DNA from: Streptomyces nanshensis
Lineage (GTDB): Bacteria > Actinomycetota > Actinomycetes > Streptomycetales > Streptomycetaceae
Direction of reading: 5' to 3'
Assembly (NCBI RefSeq): GCF_001751255.1
Contig: NZ_LJGW01000149.1
Location: 215 to 34,889, forward strand
Length of the DNA stretch: 34,675 nucleotides
Both the position numbers and the translations under genes were made by a program. Shown one piece after another: positions 15,301-22,708 of the stretch. The notes beneath the pieces are model-generated. The model was not told where the DNA came from. It saw nothing but the letters and a program-made list of their open reading frames with translations, and ran no database searches. How positions within the stretch are numbered: the stretch's first letter is position 1; each line of letters opens with the position of its first letter.

Positions 15301-15495
15301 TTGGACGGTGACCCACCGCCGCCCTGCCCCTCACACGGAGAGAGCCCCTCTGACGGCGACGAGGACAACGACGGCAGCGACGGCCCCGGCGGCACCCACG
15401 GTCCCGGCAGCCGGGGCGTCGTGGTGGCCGCGCTCGTCCTGACCGTTCTCACCGTGCTGGCCGCGATCGCCGCCGCCCTCCAACTCCTCCTGTAG
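15301..15495 (+). CDS. Small single-helix membrane protein (hypothetical)
   Basis: A 64-residue reading frame starting at TTG with GAGGGGG 7-8 nt upstream. Residues 1-38 are acidic and rich in Pro, Gly, Ser and Asp (no hydrophobic stretch). Residues 40-63 form one strong transmembrane helix, VVVAALVLTVLTVLAAIAAA, ending at the C-terminus, so it would be tail-anchored. Such short membrane proteins are common in Streptomyces and poorly conserved. I do not recognise a family. Coding status rests on the ribosome site and the amino-acid pattern. An inverted repeat at 15531-15556 follows its stop. Confidence 0.5.
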   Translation: MDGDPPPPCPSHGESPSDGDEDNDGSDGPGGTHGPGSRGVVVAALVLTVLTVLAAIAAALQLLL

Positions 15496-15524
15496 CGGCG
15501 GCAGTCGGGACATCGGGGCCGCGC

Positions 15525-15556
15525 TGTACACCAAGATCACGCTGCCCTAATCTTGG
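15525..15556 (+). promoter_or_regulatory. Promoter with inverted-repeat operator before the PobA-like gene
   Basis: TGTACA, 17 nt, TAATCT (15525-15530 and 15548-15553) resembles a sigma-70 promoter. A 7-bp inverted repeat CCAAGAT-N12-ATCTTGG (15531-15537 and 15550-15556) lies in the spacer and over the -10. It could be a repressor site, or a terminator for the small upstream gene. Confidence 0.4.
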
Positions 15557-15598
15557 GCGCCTGCCCGGTGCCGACGCTGTGTTCGGGAGGTCGTTCGC

Positions 15599-16906
15599 GT
15601 GGTCCCGCAGGAGCAGGACGCGGACGGATCCGCGCTCCCTTCCCCGGCCGCCTCCGGCGCCGCCGCCCCGCACACCGCCACCGCCTCCCACTCCGCCACG
15701 GGTCCTGGCGACGAGCGCGACGAGCGCACCTCCGTCGTCGTCATCGGCGCGGGCCCCGCCGGTCTCACCCTCGCCCATCTGCTGCGCGCCGAGGGCGTGG
15801 ACTGCGTCCTGCTGGAGGCCGAGAGCCGGGAGACCGTCGAACTGCTGCCGCGCGCGGGCTTCTTGGAGGAATGGGCCGTACGCGCCCTGGAGCGGCGCGG
15901 CCTCGCGGGACCGGGGCTGCTCTCCGCGGAGGCACACGGGGACTGCGAGTTCCGGCTGGACGGCACACGCCATCTCTTCCGCTACGGCGACCTCTCGGGC
16001 CACCGCCACATCGTCTATCCGCAGCAGCGGCTGGTGACGGACCTGGTGCGCGGGTACGCCGACGAGGCGGGCGGCGACGTGCGCTTCGGCGTCCGGGACG
16101 TGGCCGTGCACGGGATACGCACCAGCCGTCCCACCGTCACCTACACCGACCCCGGCGACGGCCAACCCCGCACGCTGGCCTGTGACTTCGTCGCCGGCTG
16201 CGACGGCGCGCGCGGCTCCTCCCGTGCCGCGATCCCCGAGGGCGGCGTCGAGGTCTTCCGGCAGGACCTGGGCGTGGGATGGCTCGCGCTGCTCGCCGAG
16301 GCGCCGCCGTCCGCGGAGCGGGTCGTCTTCGGGCTGCACCCGCAGGGCTTCGCGGCGCACATGGCACGCGGCCCGCGGACGACCCGCTACTACCTGGAGT
16401 GCCCGCCGGGGGACTCCCCGGACAACTGGCCGCACGAGCGCGTCTGGAGCGAACTGCGCACGCGGCTGCGCGCACGCGGTGCGCCTTCCCTCAACGAGGG
16501 CGAACTGATCGAGCGCCGCGTCCTCGACATGCACAGCTACGTGGTCGAGCCGATGACGTACGGGCGGCTGCACCTCGCGGGCGACGCGGCGCACCTGGTG
16601 GCGCCCGTCGCCGCCAAGGGCATGAACCTCGCCCTGAACGACGCGCTGTTGCTGGCCGACGCCTTCCGCGCGTACTACCGGGAGGGCGACGACAGCGGTC
16701 TCGAAGGGTATTCGGACGCCTGTCTGCGGCGGGTGTGGCAGTACCAGGACTTCAACGCGTGGCTCTCGGAGACCGTACACGGACCGTCGTCGGGCGACGC
16801 GTTCCGCGCGGGGACGGCCGCGGCGCGGCTGCGGCGCATGACCCGCTCCGAGCGGGCGGGCCGTGCGGTCGCCGCCCTCTACATCGGCAGCGACGCGGAC
16901 CACTGA
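15599..16906 (+). CDS. FAD-dependent aromatic hydroxylase, 4-hydroxybenzoate 3-monooxygenase (PobA)-like
   Basis: A 435-residue class A flavoprotein monooxygenase. After about 44 low-complexity residues (Ala/Ser/Thr/His) comes the FAD dinucleotide motif VVVIGAGPAGLTLAHLL, then PRAGFLEEW, VYPQQRLVTDLV, the DG motif FVAGCDGARGSSRAAIPEG and the GD motif GRLHLAGDAAHLVAPVAAKGMNLAL, all close to PobA. RYYLECP matches the PobA segment bearing Tyr201. The C-terminal segment that carries Tyr385 (LEYYLGSE) here appears as LRRMTRSE, so the proton-relay tyrosine is not evident. PobA makes protocatechuate from 4-hydroxybenzoate with NADPH and O2; this one may use another phenol. GTG start with GGGAGG 8 nt upstream. 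No protocatechuate pathway genes adjoin. Confidence 0.85.
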   Translation: MVPQEQDADGSALPSPAASGAAAPHTATASHSATGPGDERDERTSVVVIGAGPAGLTLAHLLRAEGVDCVLLEAESRETVELLPRAGFLEEWAVRALERRGLAGPGLLSAEAHGDCEFRLDGTRHLFRYGDLSGHRHIVYPQQRLVTDLVRGYADEAGGDVRFGVRDVAVHGIRTSRPTVTYTDPGDGQPRTLACDFVAGCDGARGSSRAAIPEGGVEVFRQDLGVGWLALLAEAPPSAERVVFGLHPQGFAAHMARGPRTTRYYLECPPGDSPDNWPHERVWSELRTRLRARGAPSLNEGELIERRVLDMHSYVVEPMTYGRLHLAGDAAHLVAPVAAKGMNLALNDALLLADAFRAYYREGDDSGLEGYSDACLRRVWQYQDFNAWLSETVHGPSSGDAFRAGTAAARLRRMTRSERAGRAVAALYIGSDADH

Positions 16907-17038
16907 ACGGGCGCCCGCCCGCAGTGACTTGGGCCGCCTGCCCGCGCACGTCCGGGCTTCCGCCGCGACCGCCGGGCTGCCGCCGTCCCGCCGTGCTCCC
17001 GTATGCGATGTCCTGCGCCCCTGGCGTCCGGAGGTTTC

Positions 17039-17056
17039 CTCTGACTATTGTCAGAG
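17039..17056 (+). promoter_or_regulatory. Inverted-repeat operator overlapping the MarR-GNAT start region
   Basis: Perfect palindrome CTCTGAC-TATT-GTCAGAG ends two bases before the ATG. TATTGT inside it looks like a -10 hexamer, so the message would be leaderless and the site ideal for autorepression by the MarR domain. No clear -35 is seen. Confidence 0.6.
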
Positions 17057-17057
17057 A

Positions 17058-17963
17058 ATGAACGATGCGCAGATCGAACAGGTACGGCGGTTCAACCGCA
17101 CCGTCACCGAACGCGTGGGCGTGCTCCGCGATCATTACCTCGGGCTCGACCGCCCCATCGGCGAGGCCCGGCTGCTGTGGGAGGTCGGCGCGGAGGGCCG
17201 GGACGTCCGCGGTCTGCGCGAGCGCCTCTCCCTCGACTCCGGTTACGTCAGCAGGCTGCTGCGCTCGCTGGAGGCCGACGGCATGGTGACGGTCGAACCG
17301 CAGCCCGAGGACCGGCGGGTGCGCACCGTACGGCTGACCGAGGCCGGACGTGCCGAGCGCGCACGGCTCGACGAGCGCAGCCACGGGCTGGCCGGGTCCC
17401 TGCTGGAGCCCCTCAACTCCGCACAGCGCGAGCGGCTGGTCGCCGCCATGGCCGAGGTCGACCGGCTGCTGACCGCCGCGACCGTCACCGTCGACGCCGT
17501 CGATCCCGGCCATCCCGACGCCGAACACTGTCTGCGCTCCTGCTACGAGGAGTTCCAGGAACGCTTCGACTCCGGCTTCGACTCCACCCGCAGCCTGCTG
17601 CCCGATCCGGGCGAACTCCGGCCGCCCCGCGGCCTGTTCCTCGTCGCCCGGCTGCACGGCGAACCCGTCGGCTGCGGCGGCCTGAAGCTGCCGGCGGACG
17701 CTCCCGCCGAGATCAAGCGGATGTGGGTCGCGCCGCGCGCCCGCGGACTGGGCCTCGGCCGCCGCTTCCTGGCCGAACTGGAGGCCCGCGCCCTGGAACA
17801 CGGCCGCGACCTACTGCGCCTGGACACCAACAAGACGCTCACGGCGGCGATCGGCCTCTACCACTCCTGCGGGTACGAGGAGATCCCCGCCTTCAACGAC
17901 GAGCCGTACGCACACCACTGGTTCGAGAAGCGGATCGCCGGCGCGGCGCCGCGGCCGGAGTGA
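17058..17963 (+). CDS. MarR-GNAT fusion: MarR regulator with C-terminal acetyltransferase
   Basis: A 301-residue two-domain protein. Residues 1-145 are a MarR winged helix: helix-turn-helix VRGLRERLSLDSGYVSRLLRSLEADG, then the wing PEDRRVRTVRLTEAGRAE. Residues 155-301 are a GNAT acetyltransferase: GLFLVARLHGEPVGCGGLKL, IKRMWVAPRARGLGLGRRFLAELEARA (the acetyl-CoA pyrophosphate loop with R-x-x-G-x-G-x-x), and TNKTLTAAIGLYHSCGYEEIP. This domain pairing is widespread in actinobacteria, and the acceptor is generally unknown. It stands alone between two unrelated genes, with its own palindrome at the promoter, so autoregulation is likely. Confidence 0.93.
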   Translation: MNDAQIEQVRRFNRTVTERVGVLRDHYLGLDRPIGEARLLWEVGAEGRDVRGLRERLSLDSGYVSRLLRSLEADGMVTVEPQPEDRRVRTVRLTEAGRAERARLDERSHGLAGSLLEPLNSAQRERLVAAMAEVDRLLTAATVTVDAVDPGHPDAEHCLRSCYEEFQERFDSGFDSTRSLLPDPGELRPPRGLFLVARLHGEPVGCGGLKLPADAPAEIKRMWVAPRARGLGLGRRFLAELEARALEHGRDLLRLDTNKTLTAAIGLYHSCGYEEIPAFNDEPYAHHWFEKRIAGAAPRPE

Positions 17964-18126
17964 CCGGGGCACACTGACCGCGGCCCGCGGCAACGTACGC
18001 CTCGACCTTGGCCGGTCGGGACGCCCTCGCCGGCGGCCCCGACTCGGTCGTGGGCTCGGTCGGGTCGTCCGTGCCGTACGCGCTCGGCACCTCCCGTACG
18101 GGCCCGTCTCACGCGGCGAATCCCAG

Positions 18127-18172
18127 GTGACCGCGTCGTGAGCGGCGGGCGATACTGGTCCGCGACCGAGTA
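18127..18172 (+). promoter_or_regulatory. Putative promoter and palindrome upstream of the EntS-like MFS gene
   Basis: GTGACC, 18 nt, GATACT forms a possible promoter. Overlapping its downstream edge is an imperfect palindrome TACTGGTCCGCGACCGAGTA with inner perfect GGTC-N3-GACC. The remainder of the 17964-18196 gap holds a GTGCCG/CGGCAC hairpin at 18071-18090 and no gene. Confidence 0.35.
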
Positions 18173-18196
18173 GGTGTACCAGGAAACGGAGTCGCG

Positions 18197-19660
18197 GTGG
18201 ACGGCGCGGAGACCACAGGAGAGGACACCGCGCGAGCGGAGGGCGGACGGTCCGGACCGGCCGGGCCGGACCTCCCGGCGGCACGGGACGTGCCCGTCAA
18301 CGACCCGCCGCCGCACGCCGGTTGGCGCCGGCTGATGATGGACACCCGTCCGCTGCGCCATCTGCCCTTCCGCCGGCTGTGGTCCTCCACGGCCCTCACC
18401 GCCATGGGCAGCCAGTTGACCGCCGTGGCCGTGCCCAAGCAGGTGTACGACATCACCGGCTCCTCGGCCTGGGTCGGCTACGCCAGCTTCGCCGGGCTGA
18501 TACCGCTCGTGCTCTTCGCGCTCTGGGGCGGTGCGATCGCGGACACCGTGGACCGGCGCAAGCTGCTGCTCGTCTCCAACGCGGGCATCGCGGTGACCTC
18601 GCTGCTGTTCTGGGTGCAGGCGGCCACCGGCGCCGAGTCGGTCCTGCTGCTGATGGTGCTGCTCGCCTCGCAGCAGGCGTTCTTCGGCATCAACCAGACC
18701 ACCCGCAGCGCCTCCATCGCCCGGCTGGTGTCCCTGGAGGAGCTGCCCGCCGCCAACGCGCTGATGTCGACGGTGAGTTCCATCGGAATGGTCTTCGGAC
18801 CCCTGCTGGCCGGTGCGCTGATCCCCGTCATCGGGCTGCCGGAGCTGTATCTGATCGACGCGGTGGGACTGTGCGTGGCGCTGTGGGCGGTGTGGCGGCT
18901 GCCCGCCCTGCCGCCGCTGACCCGTACCGGGACGGAGCCCCGTACGACGGCGGGGACGAAGACGGGGACGAAGCCCGGTACGGCGAAGGCGGCCGGGACC
19001 AAGACGGGGGCCGAGACCGGGACCGGGAGCGGGGCCGCGGCTCCGCGCGTCGCCGGCTGGCGTGAAGTGGCCGCCGGATTCCGGTACATCGTCGCCAGCC
19101 GGGTGCTGCTGCTCTCCTTCATCGCCGACATCGTCGCCATGGTCTTCGGCATGCCCCGCGCCCTCTTCCCGCAGCTCGCCGCCACGACGTACGCGCCGTG
19201 GGGCGAAGGGCTCGCCCTGGGCCTGCTGTTCGCGGCGATCCCGATCGGGGCGGTCGCGGGCGGGCTGTTCTCCGGGATCTTCTCCCGGGCGCGCAACCAC
19301 GGCGTCATGGTCATCGCCTCCGTCGTCGCCTGGGGGATCGCGGTCGCGGGCAGCGGCCTGAGTTCGAGCCTCTGGTGGGCGGCCGCCTTCCTGATGGCGG
19401 GCGGCGTCGCCGACATGATCTCCATGGTCTTCCGCGGCGCCATCCTCCAGTCCGTGGCCACCGACGACATGCGGGGCCGTATGCAGGGGGTGTTCACGGT
19501 CGTGGTGGCGGGCGGCCCGCGCGTGGCGGACCTGGTGCACGGCATGGCGGGCGCCGCCCTCGGCACGCGTACGGCTGTCACCGCGGGCGGCCTTCTCGTC
19601 GTCGTCGCCATGCTGGTCCTGGCGGTCGCGATGCCCGCGCTGCGCCGCTACCGGGCCTGA
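18197..19660 (+). CDS. MFS exporter, EntS-like (MFS_3 group)
   Basis: A 487-residue, 12-helix transporter. About 50 soluble residues precede DTRPLRHLPFRRLWSSTALTAMGSQLTAVAVPKQVYDITGSSAWVGY, the usual opening of the EntS/MFS_3 exporters. GGAIADTVDRRKLL is the loop 2-3 motif. FFGINQTTRSASIARLVSLEELPAANALMS is also typical. The two six-helix halves are joined by a repetitive Thr/Gly/Lys linker (about residues 242-285), longer than usual. The GTG start follows a purine-rich stretch (AGGAAACGGAG). Members export siderophores, macrolides or other hydrophobic compounds. No siderophore genes adjoin, so the substrate is open. Confidence 0.88.
   Translation: MDGAETTGEDTARAEGGRSGPAGPDLPAARDVPVNDPPPHAGWRRLMMDTRPLRHLPFRRLWSSTALTAMGSQLTAVAVPKQVYDITGSSAWVGYASFAGLIPLVLFALWGGAIADTVDRRKLLLVSNAGIAVTSLLFWVQAATGAESVLLLMVLLASQQAFFGINQTTRSASIARLVSLEELPAANALMSTVSSIGMVFGPLLAGALIPVIGLPELYLIDAVGLCVALWAVWRLPALPPLTRTGTEPRTTAGTKTGTKPGTAKAAGTKTGAETGTGSGAAAPRVAGWREVAAGFRYIVASRVLLLSFIADIVAMVFGMPRALFPQLAATTYAPWGEGLALGLLFAAIPIGAVAGGLFSGIFSRARNHGVMVIASVVAWGIAVAGSGLSSSLWWAAAFLMAGGVADMISMVFRGAILQSVATDDMRGRMQGVFTVVVAGGPRVADLVHGMAGAALGTRTAVTAGGLLVVVAMLVLAVAMPALRRYRA
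18920..19050 (+). repeat. Imperfect repeats coding the central linker of the MFS exporter
   Basis: Degenerate units around GGGACGAAGACG/GGGACCAAGACG encode TGTEP, AGTKTGTKPGT and AGTKTGAETGTG. They lie in the cytoplasmic loop between the transporter halves, where length change is tolerated. Confidence 0.6.
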
Positions 19661-19784
19661 TCCCGGGGGACGAGGGAACGCCGGGCACCGCTCCGCGTCG
19701 CTTCCCGCGCGGCCCAACTGCCCGCCGCCGCAGGGGGATTGGTACGAACTTGTTGACAACGGTGTCACCACACAGGAGTCTTCT

Positions 19785-19796
19785 GAGAGCGCTCTC
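19785..19796 (+). promoter_or_regulatory. LacI-type operator upstream of the GH64 glucanase
   Basis: Perfect 12-bp palindrome GAGAGCGCTCTC, the GAGCGCTC-core form used by Streptomyces LacI-family sugar regulators such as CebR. A good -35 (TTGACA, 19753-19758) with weak -10 (CAGGAG) lies just upstream, so the site would block early transcription. A second repeat TGACA-N4-TGTCA (19754-19767) overlaps the -35. Confidence 0.55.
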
Positions 19797-19919
19797 TGCT
19801 CCTCCTCGCAGCGCCGGGAACGGCGGTGCGGACGCTCCACCCTGGCCGGACGCGGCAGCCGCACGATCACCGACGCGCCCGCGCTCCACCCCCCCCAACC
19901 CCCGAGCCCGGGAGGAAAG

Positions 19920-20906
19920 TTGCTCTCCGTATTGCCCGCACGCCACCGACGGCCGGCTCTGCTGCTCGCCGCACTCGTCCTCGCCCTGCTGGCGCTGGCC
20001 GCGTTCGCCTTCACCTCGCCGTCGGCGCAGGCCGCGCCCCCGGCGCACGCGGACGCCGCCAAGGCCGTCGCCGCGGGCGACCCCCCGCCGGACGACTTCT
20101 GGGGCGACACCGACAGCATCCCGCCCGCGAACAACGTGCTGACGGTGAAGGTCCTCAACAAGACCAACGGCAAGTACCCCGACGACCAGGTCTACTGGAC
20201 GTTCAACGACGAGACCCACACCATCGCCGAGCAGTCCACCGTGGACATGGCGGCCAACAGCGCGGGCCGGATGACCTTCCATCTCGGGTCGCCCGACAGC
20301 AAGTTGACCGACTTCATCGAATTCACCGTCGGCGACGACGTGTTCAACGGCAACACCACACGCGTCGACGGCTTCGGCCTGAAGCTGGCCATGCGTCTGC
20401 ACTCGCACGACGGCGACGACGTGCAGGTGGGCGAGGACTACTCGACGTTCCAGCAGAGCCGGGAGGAGACCTTCGCGCAGTTCAAGGACGAAGTGCCGGA
20501 CGAGTTCGACGGGCTCGCCGACGCCGACCAGAACAGCATCCTCGCGCCCCGCAGCTCTCCCGACTTCCAGGACGGCGGCGCGCACGCGGACTACTTCGCG
20601 TCCTACGCGCAGTCGGCCGGCGTCGACGCGTCCACCGCGGAGATCATGGGCTGCTCCGGAGCGCTCTCCGAGGAGGCCGGCAAGTGCTCCGCGGTCAACC
20701 GGCACGTGGCGCATCTCCCGGAGTCGGACTGGTCCGACCCGAGCAAGTACTACCAGGAGGGACCGGCCAACTACTACGCCAAGTTCTGGCACGACCACGG
20801 CATCAACAACCTGGCGTACGGATTCCCTTACGACGACTTCGCGGGCCAGTCCTCGTTCGTCTCGCACAACGACCCGCAGTGGCTGGCGGTCGCCGTCGGC
20901 TGGTGA
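19920..20906 (+). CDS. Secreted beta-1,3-glucanase, glycoside hydrolase family 64
   Basis: A 328-residue exported protein. Signal peptide: basic start, long hydrophobic core LLLAALVLALLALAAFAF, cleavage expected after AQA (residue 38). The mature part matches GH64: VYWTFNDETHTIAEQ, DFIEFTVGDDVFNGNTTRVDGFGL, then the C-terminal CSAVNRHVA, PANYYAKFWHDHGINNLAYGFPYDDFAGQSSFV. E134 and D150 are 16 residues apart, as are the catalytic Glu154/Asp170 of the laminaripentaose-producing Streptomyces enzyme, supporting activity. Family role: cleave beta-1,3-glucan of fungal walls to oligosaccharides. The TTG start is set by GGAGGAAAG just upstream. No carbohydrate-binding module is present. The LacI-type palindrome suggests sugar-dependent control. 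Confidence 0.9.
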   Translation: MLSVLPARHRRPALLLAALVLALLALAAFAFTSPSAQAAPPAHADAAKAVAAGDPPPDDFWGDTDSIPPANNVLTVKVLNKTNGKYPDDQVYWTFNDETHTIAEQSTVDMAANSAGRMTFHLGSPDSKLTDFIEFTVGDDVFNGNTTRVDGFGLKLAMRLHSHDGDDVQVGEDYSTFQQSREETFAQFKDEVPDEFDGLADADQNSILAPRSSPDFQDGGAHADYFASYAQSAGVDASTAEIMGCSGALSEEAGKCSAVNRHVAHLPESDWSDPSKYYQEGPANYYAKFWHDHGINNLAYGFPYDDFAGQSSFVSHNDPQWLAVAVGW

Positions 20907-20975
20907 CGGCGCACGGGCACAGGCCCGTACGACCCCAACAGCCACAGCCACAGCGGCAGTCGCGCACCGCATGAG

Positions 20976-21016
20976 CGGGCCCGGCACCCCCGGAACGACC
21001 GGAGGTGCCGGGCCCG
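20976..21016 (+). terminator. Strong hairpin terminator after the GH64 gene
   Basis: Perfect 13-bp stem CGGGCCCGGCACC/GGTGCCGGGCCCG with a 15-nt loop, 70 bases after the stop codon. Confidence 0.7.
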
Positions 21017-21284
21017 TCGCATGCGCCCGCGAAAAGGGGGGCTCATCGCGTAGGCCCGGGAAAAGGGGCCCGCGGAAAAGGCCCCGCGTACACCGGGGCC
21101 GGTGCACGGGCGTAAAAGACGGATGACGCCGCGGTTTCCTCTCCCCGTTCCGCGAAGAGCGGAGACGAGGCATCGACCAGACCGTGGGGACCATCGATTT
21201 TTTCCTCTGGTTGGGAGCGAGAGCGCCACCTACGCTGCTGCGCACCCCCGGCTACGGGAGATCCCCGCTGATGTAGGAGCACCG
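21017..21284 (+). other. Intergenic region before the catabolic cluster
   Basis: Three copies of GAAAAGG (21031-21037, 21060-21066, 21075-21081) are set in G/C-rich flanks. Further right is an unusually T-rich ATCGATTTTTTCC (about 21193-21205), then a possible -10 TACGCT (21231-21236), about 50 bp before the MHS transporter start. AGGAG at 21275-21279 is its ribosome site. No gene is evident here. Confidence 0.5.
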
Positions 21285-22613
21285 ATGGCAACCACGCTTG
21301 CGGATGACCGGGCCACGCAAAAAGGTCTACGACGCAGCGTCATCGCTGGGTCGATCGGCGTCCTCGTCCACTGGTTCGACTGGGCGGTGTACGCCTACAT
21401 GGCCACGACGATGGCGGACATCTTCTTCCCCAACCAGGACGGTACGGCGAGCCTTCTCTCCGTATTCGCCGTGTTCGCCGTCGCGTTCTTCGTCCGGCCG
21501 CTGGGATCCGTCATCTTCGGTCACTTGGGAGACCGCTTCGGCCGCAAGAAGACGCTTTCCCTGGTCATCATCTCCATGGCCGCCGGAACTCTGCTGCTCG
21601 GTCTGATACCGGGCTACGGAACGATCGGTCTGGCGGCGCCGGTACTTCTCGTCGTCGCCCGCGTCATCCAGGGAATCGCCGCCGGCGGTGAGTTCGGCTC
21701 CGCCGCCGCATTCCTCGCGGAGTACTCCCCGGCGAAGCGCCGCGGTCTGGGGACCTCTTCCATCGAGATCGGTTCCGTTCTCGGATTCCTTCTCGCGTCC
21801 TTCGTGGTGTGGGCGCTCCACACCACGCTGAGCGAAGCGGAGATCAGCGCCGGAGGCTGGCGCATCCCGTTCCTCGTCACCGTTCCGCTGGCGCTCGTCG
21901 GCCTCTACATACGTCTCAAGGTCGAGGACACCCCGGAATACCGGGCGCTGGAAGAACTCGACACCGTACCGGCGTCGCCCGTCACCGAGGTCTTCAAGAG
22001 CAACCGCACGCAGTTCTTCCAGACCATCGGCATCGAGACGTTCATGAACTGTACGTTCTACGTGGTGCTCGTCTATCTCCTCACGTATCAGGAGGAGATC
22101 GTGGGGCTCCACCCCGACCAGGCCGCCCTGCTGTCGACCGTGGCGTCGCTGGTCGCCATCGCCCTCATTCCGCTCTCGGGCATCGCCTCCGACCGCGTCG
22201 GGCGCAAGCCGGTGCTGCTGACCGCCGCCGGACTGCTCATCGTGGGCGCCGTGCCGCTCTTCCTCCTGATGCGCCAGGGCTCCGGGAACGCCGCGTTCGC
22301 GGCGACCGCTGGCCTCGCCGCCGTCCTCGCGATCATCCTCGGCACACACTCCGCGACCGTCGCCGAGCTCTTCCCCACCCGCACCCGGCAGAGCGGTCTG
22401 TCCATGGCGTACGCGATCGCCGGCGCCCTCTTCGCGGGCACCCTTCCGTACATCAACACCTGGCTGATCTCGGCGACGGACGACCCGATGGTCCCCGCCT
22501 ACACGCTCATCGTCGTCGGCGTCGTGGGCCTGCTGACCGTCCTGACGATCCCCGAGACCAAGGGCACCGATCTGCTCCACGCGTCCGACGTCTCCGCGGC
22601 GGAGTCCCCGTAG
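21285..22613 (+). CDS. MFS metabolite:H+ symporter (MHS family)
   Basis: A 442-residue, 12-helix transporter of the metabolite:H+ symporter group (KgtP/ShiA/ProP relatives). Evidence: SIGVLVHWFDWAVYAYMATTMADIFFP at helix 1, FVRPLGSVIFGHLGDRFGRKKTL (the family's loop 2-3 motif), RVIQGIAAGGEFGSAAAFLAEYSPAKRRG and TLPYINTWLI. These carriers import organic acids, aromatic acids or zwitterions. It is first in a same-strand cluster with a LysR regulator and four catabolic-type genes, so it probably brings in their substrate. ATG with AGGAG 5 nt upstream. Codon third positions look slightly less GC-biased than in neighbouring genes, which may hint at transfer; this was judged by eye. Confidence 0.9.
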   Translation: MATTLADDRATQKGLRRSVIAGSIGVLVHWFDWAVYAYMATTMADIFFPNQDGTASLLSVFAVFAVAFFVRPLGSVIFGHLGDRFGRKKTLSLVIISMAAGTLLLGLIPGYGTIGLAAPVLLVVARVIQGIAAGGEFGSAAAFLAEYSPAKRRGLGTSSIEIGSVLGFLLASFVVWALHTTLSEAEISAGGWRIPFLVTVPLALVGLYIRLKVEDTPEYRALEELDTVPASPVTEVFKSNRTQFFQTIGIETFMNCTFYVVLVYLLTYQEEIVGLHPDQAALLSTVASLVAIALIPLSGIASDRVGRKPVLLTAAGLLIVGAVPLFLLMRQGSGNAAFAATAGLAAVLAIILGTHSATVAELFPTRTRQSGLSMAYAIAGALFAGTLPYINTWLISATDDPMVPAYTLIVVGVVGLLTVLTIPETKGTDLLHASDVSAAESP

Positions 22614-22708
22614 GACGTCCGCGTTCCGCAGCCGTACGCTGAGCGGCAGCGACGGGGGCGGACGGCGGATCCGCCCGCCGTCGGTGCACCGCGGCGGACG
22701 GAGTGCTC

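Noticed and set aside
17858..20173. A 771-codon minus-strand open frame opposite the MFS exporter and GH64 genes
   Set aside because: Low-complexity His/Gly/Arg/Asp-rich translation and no ribosome site; the plus strand encodes recognisable proteins.
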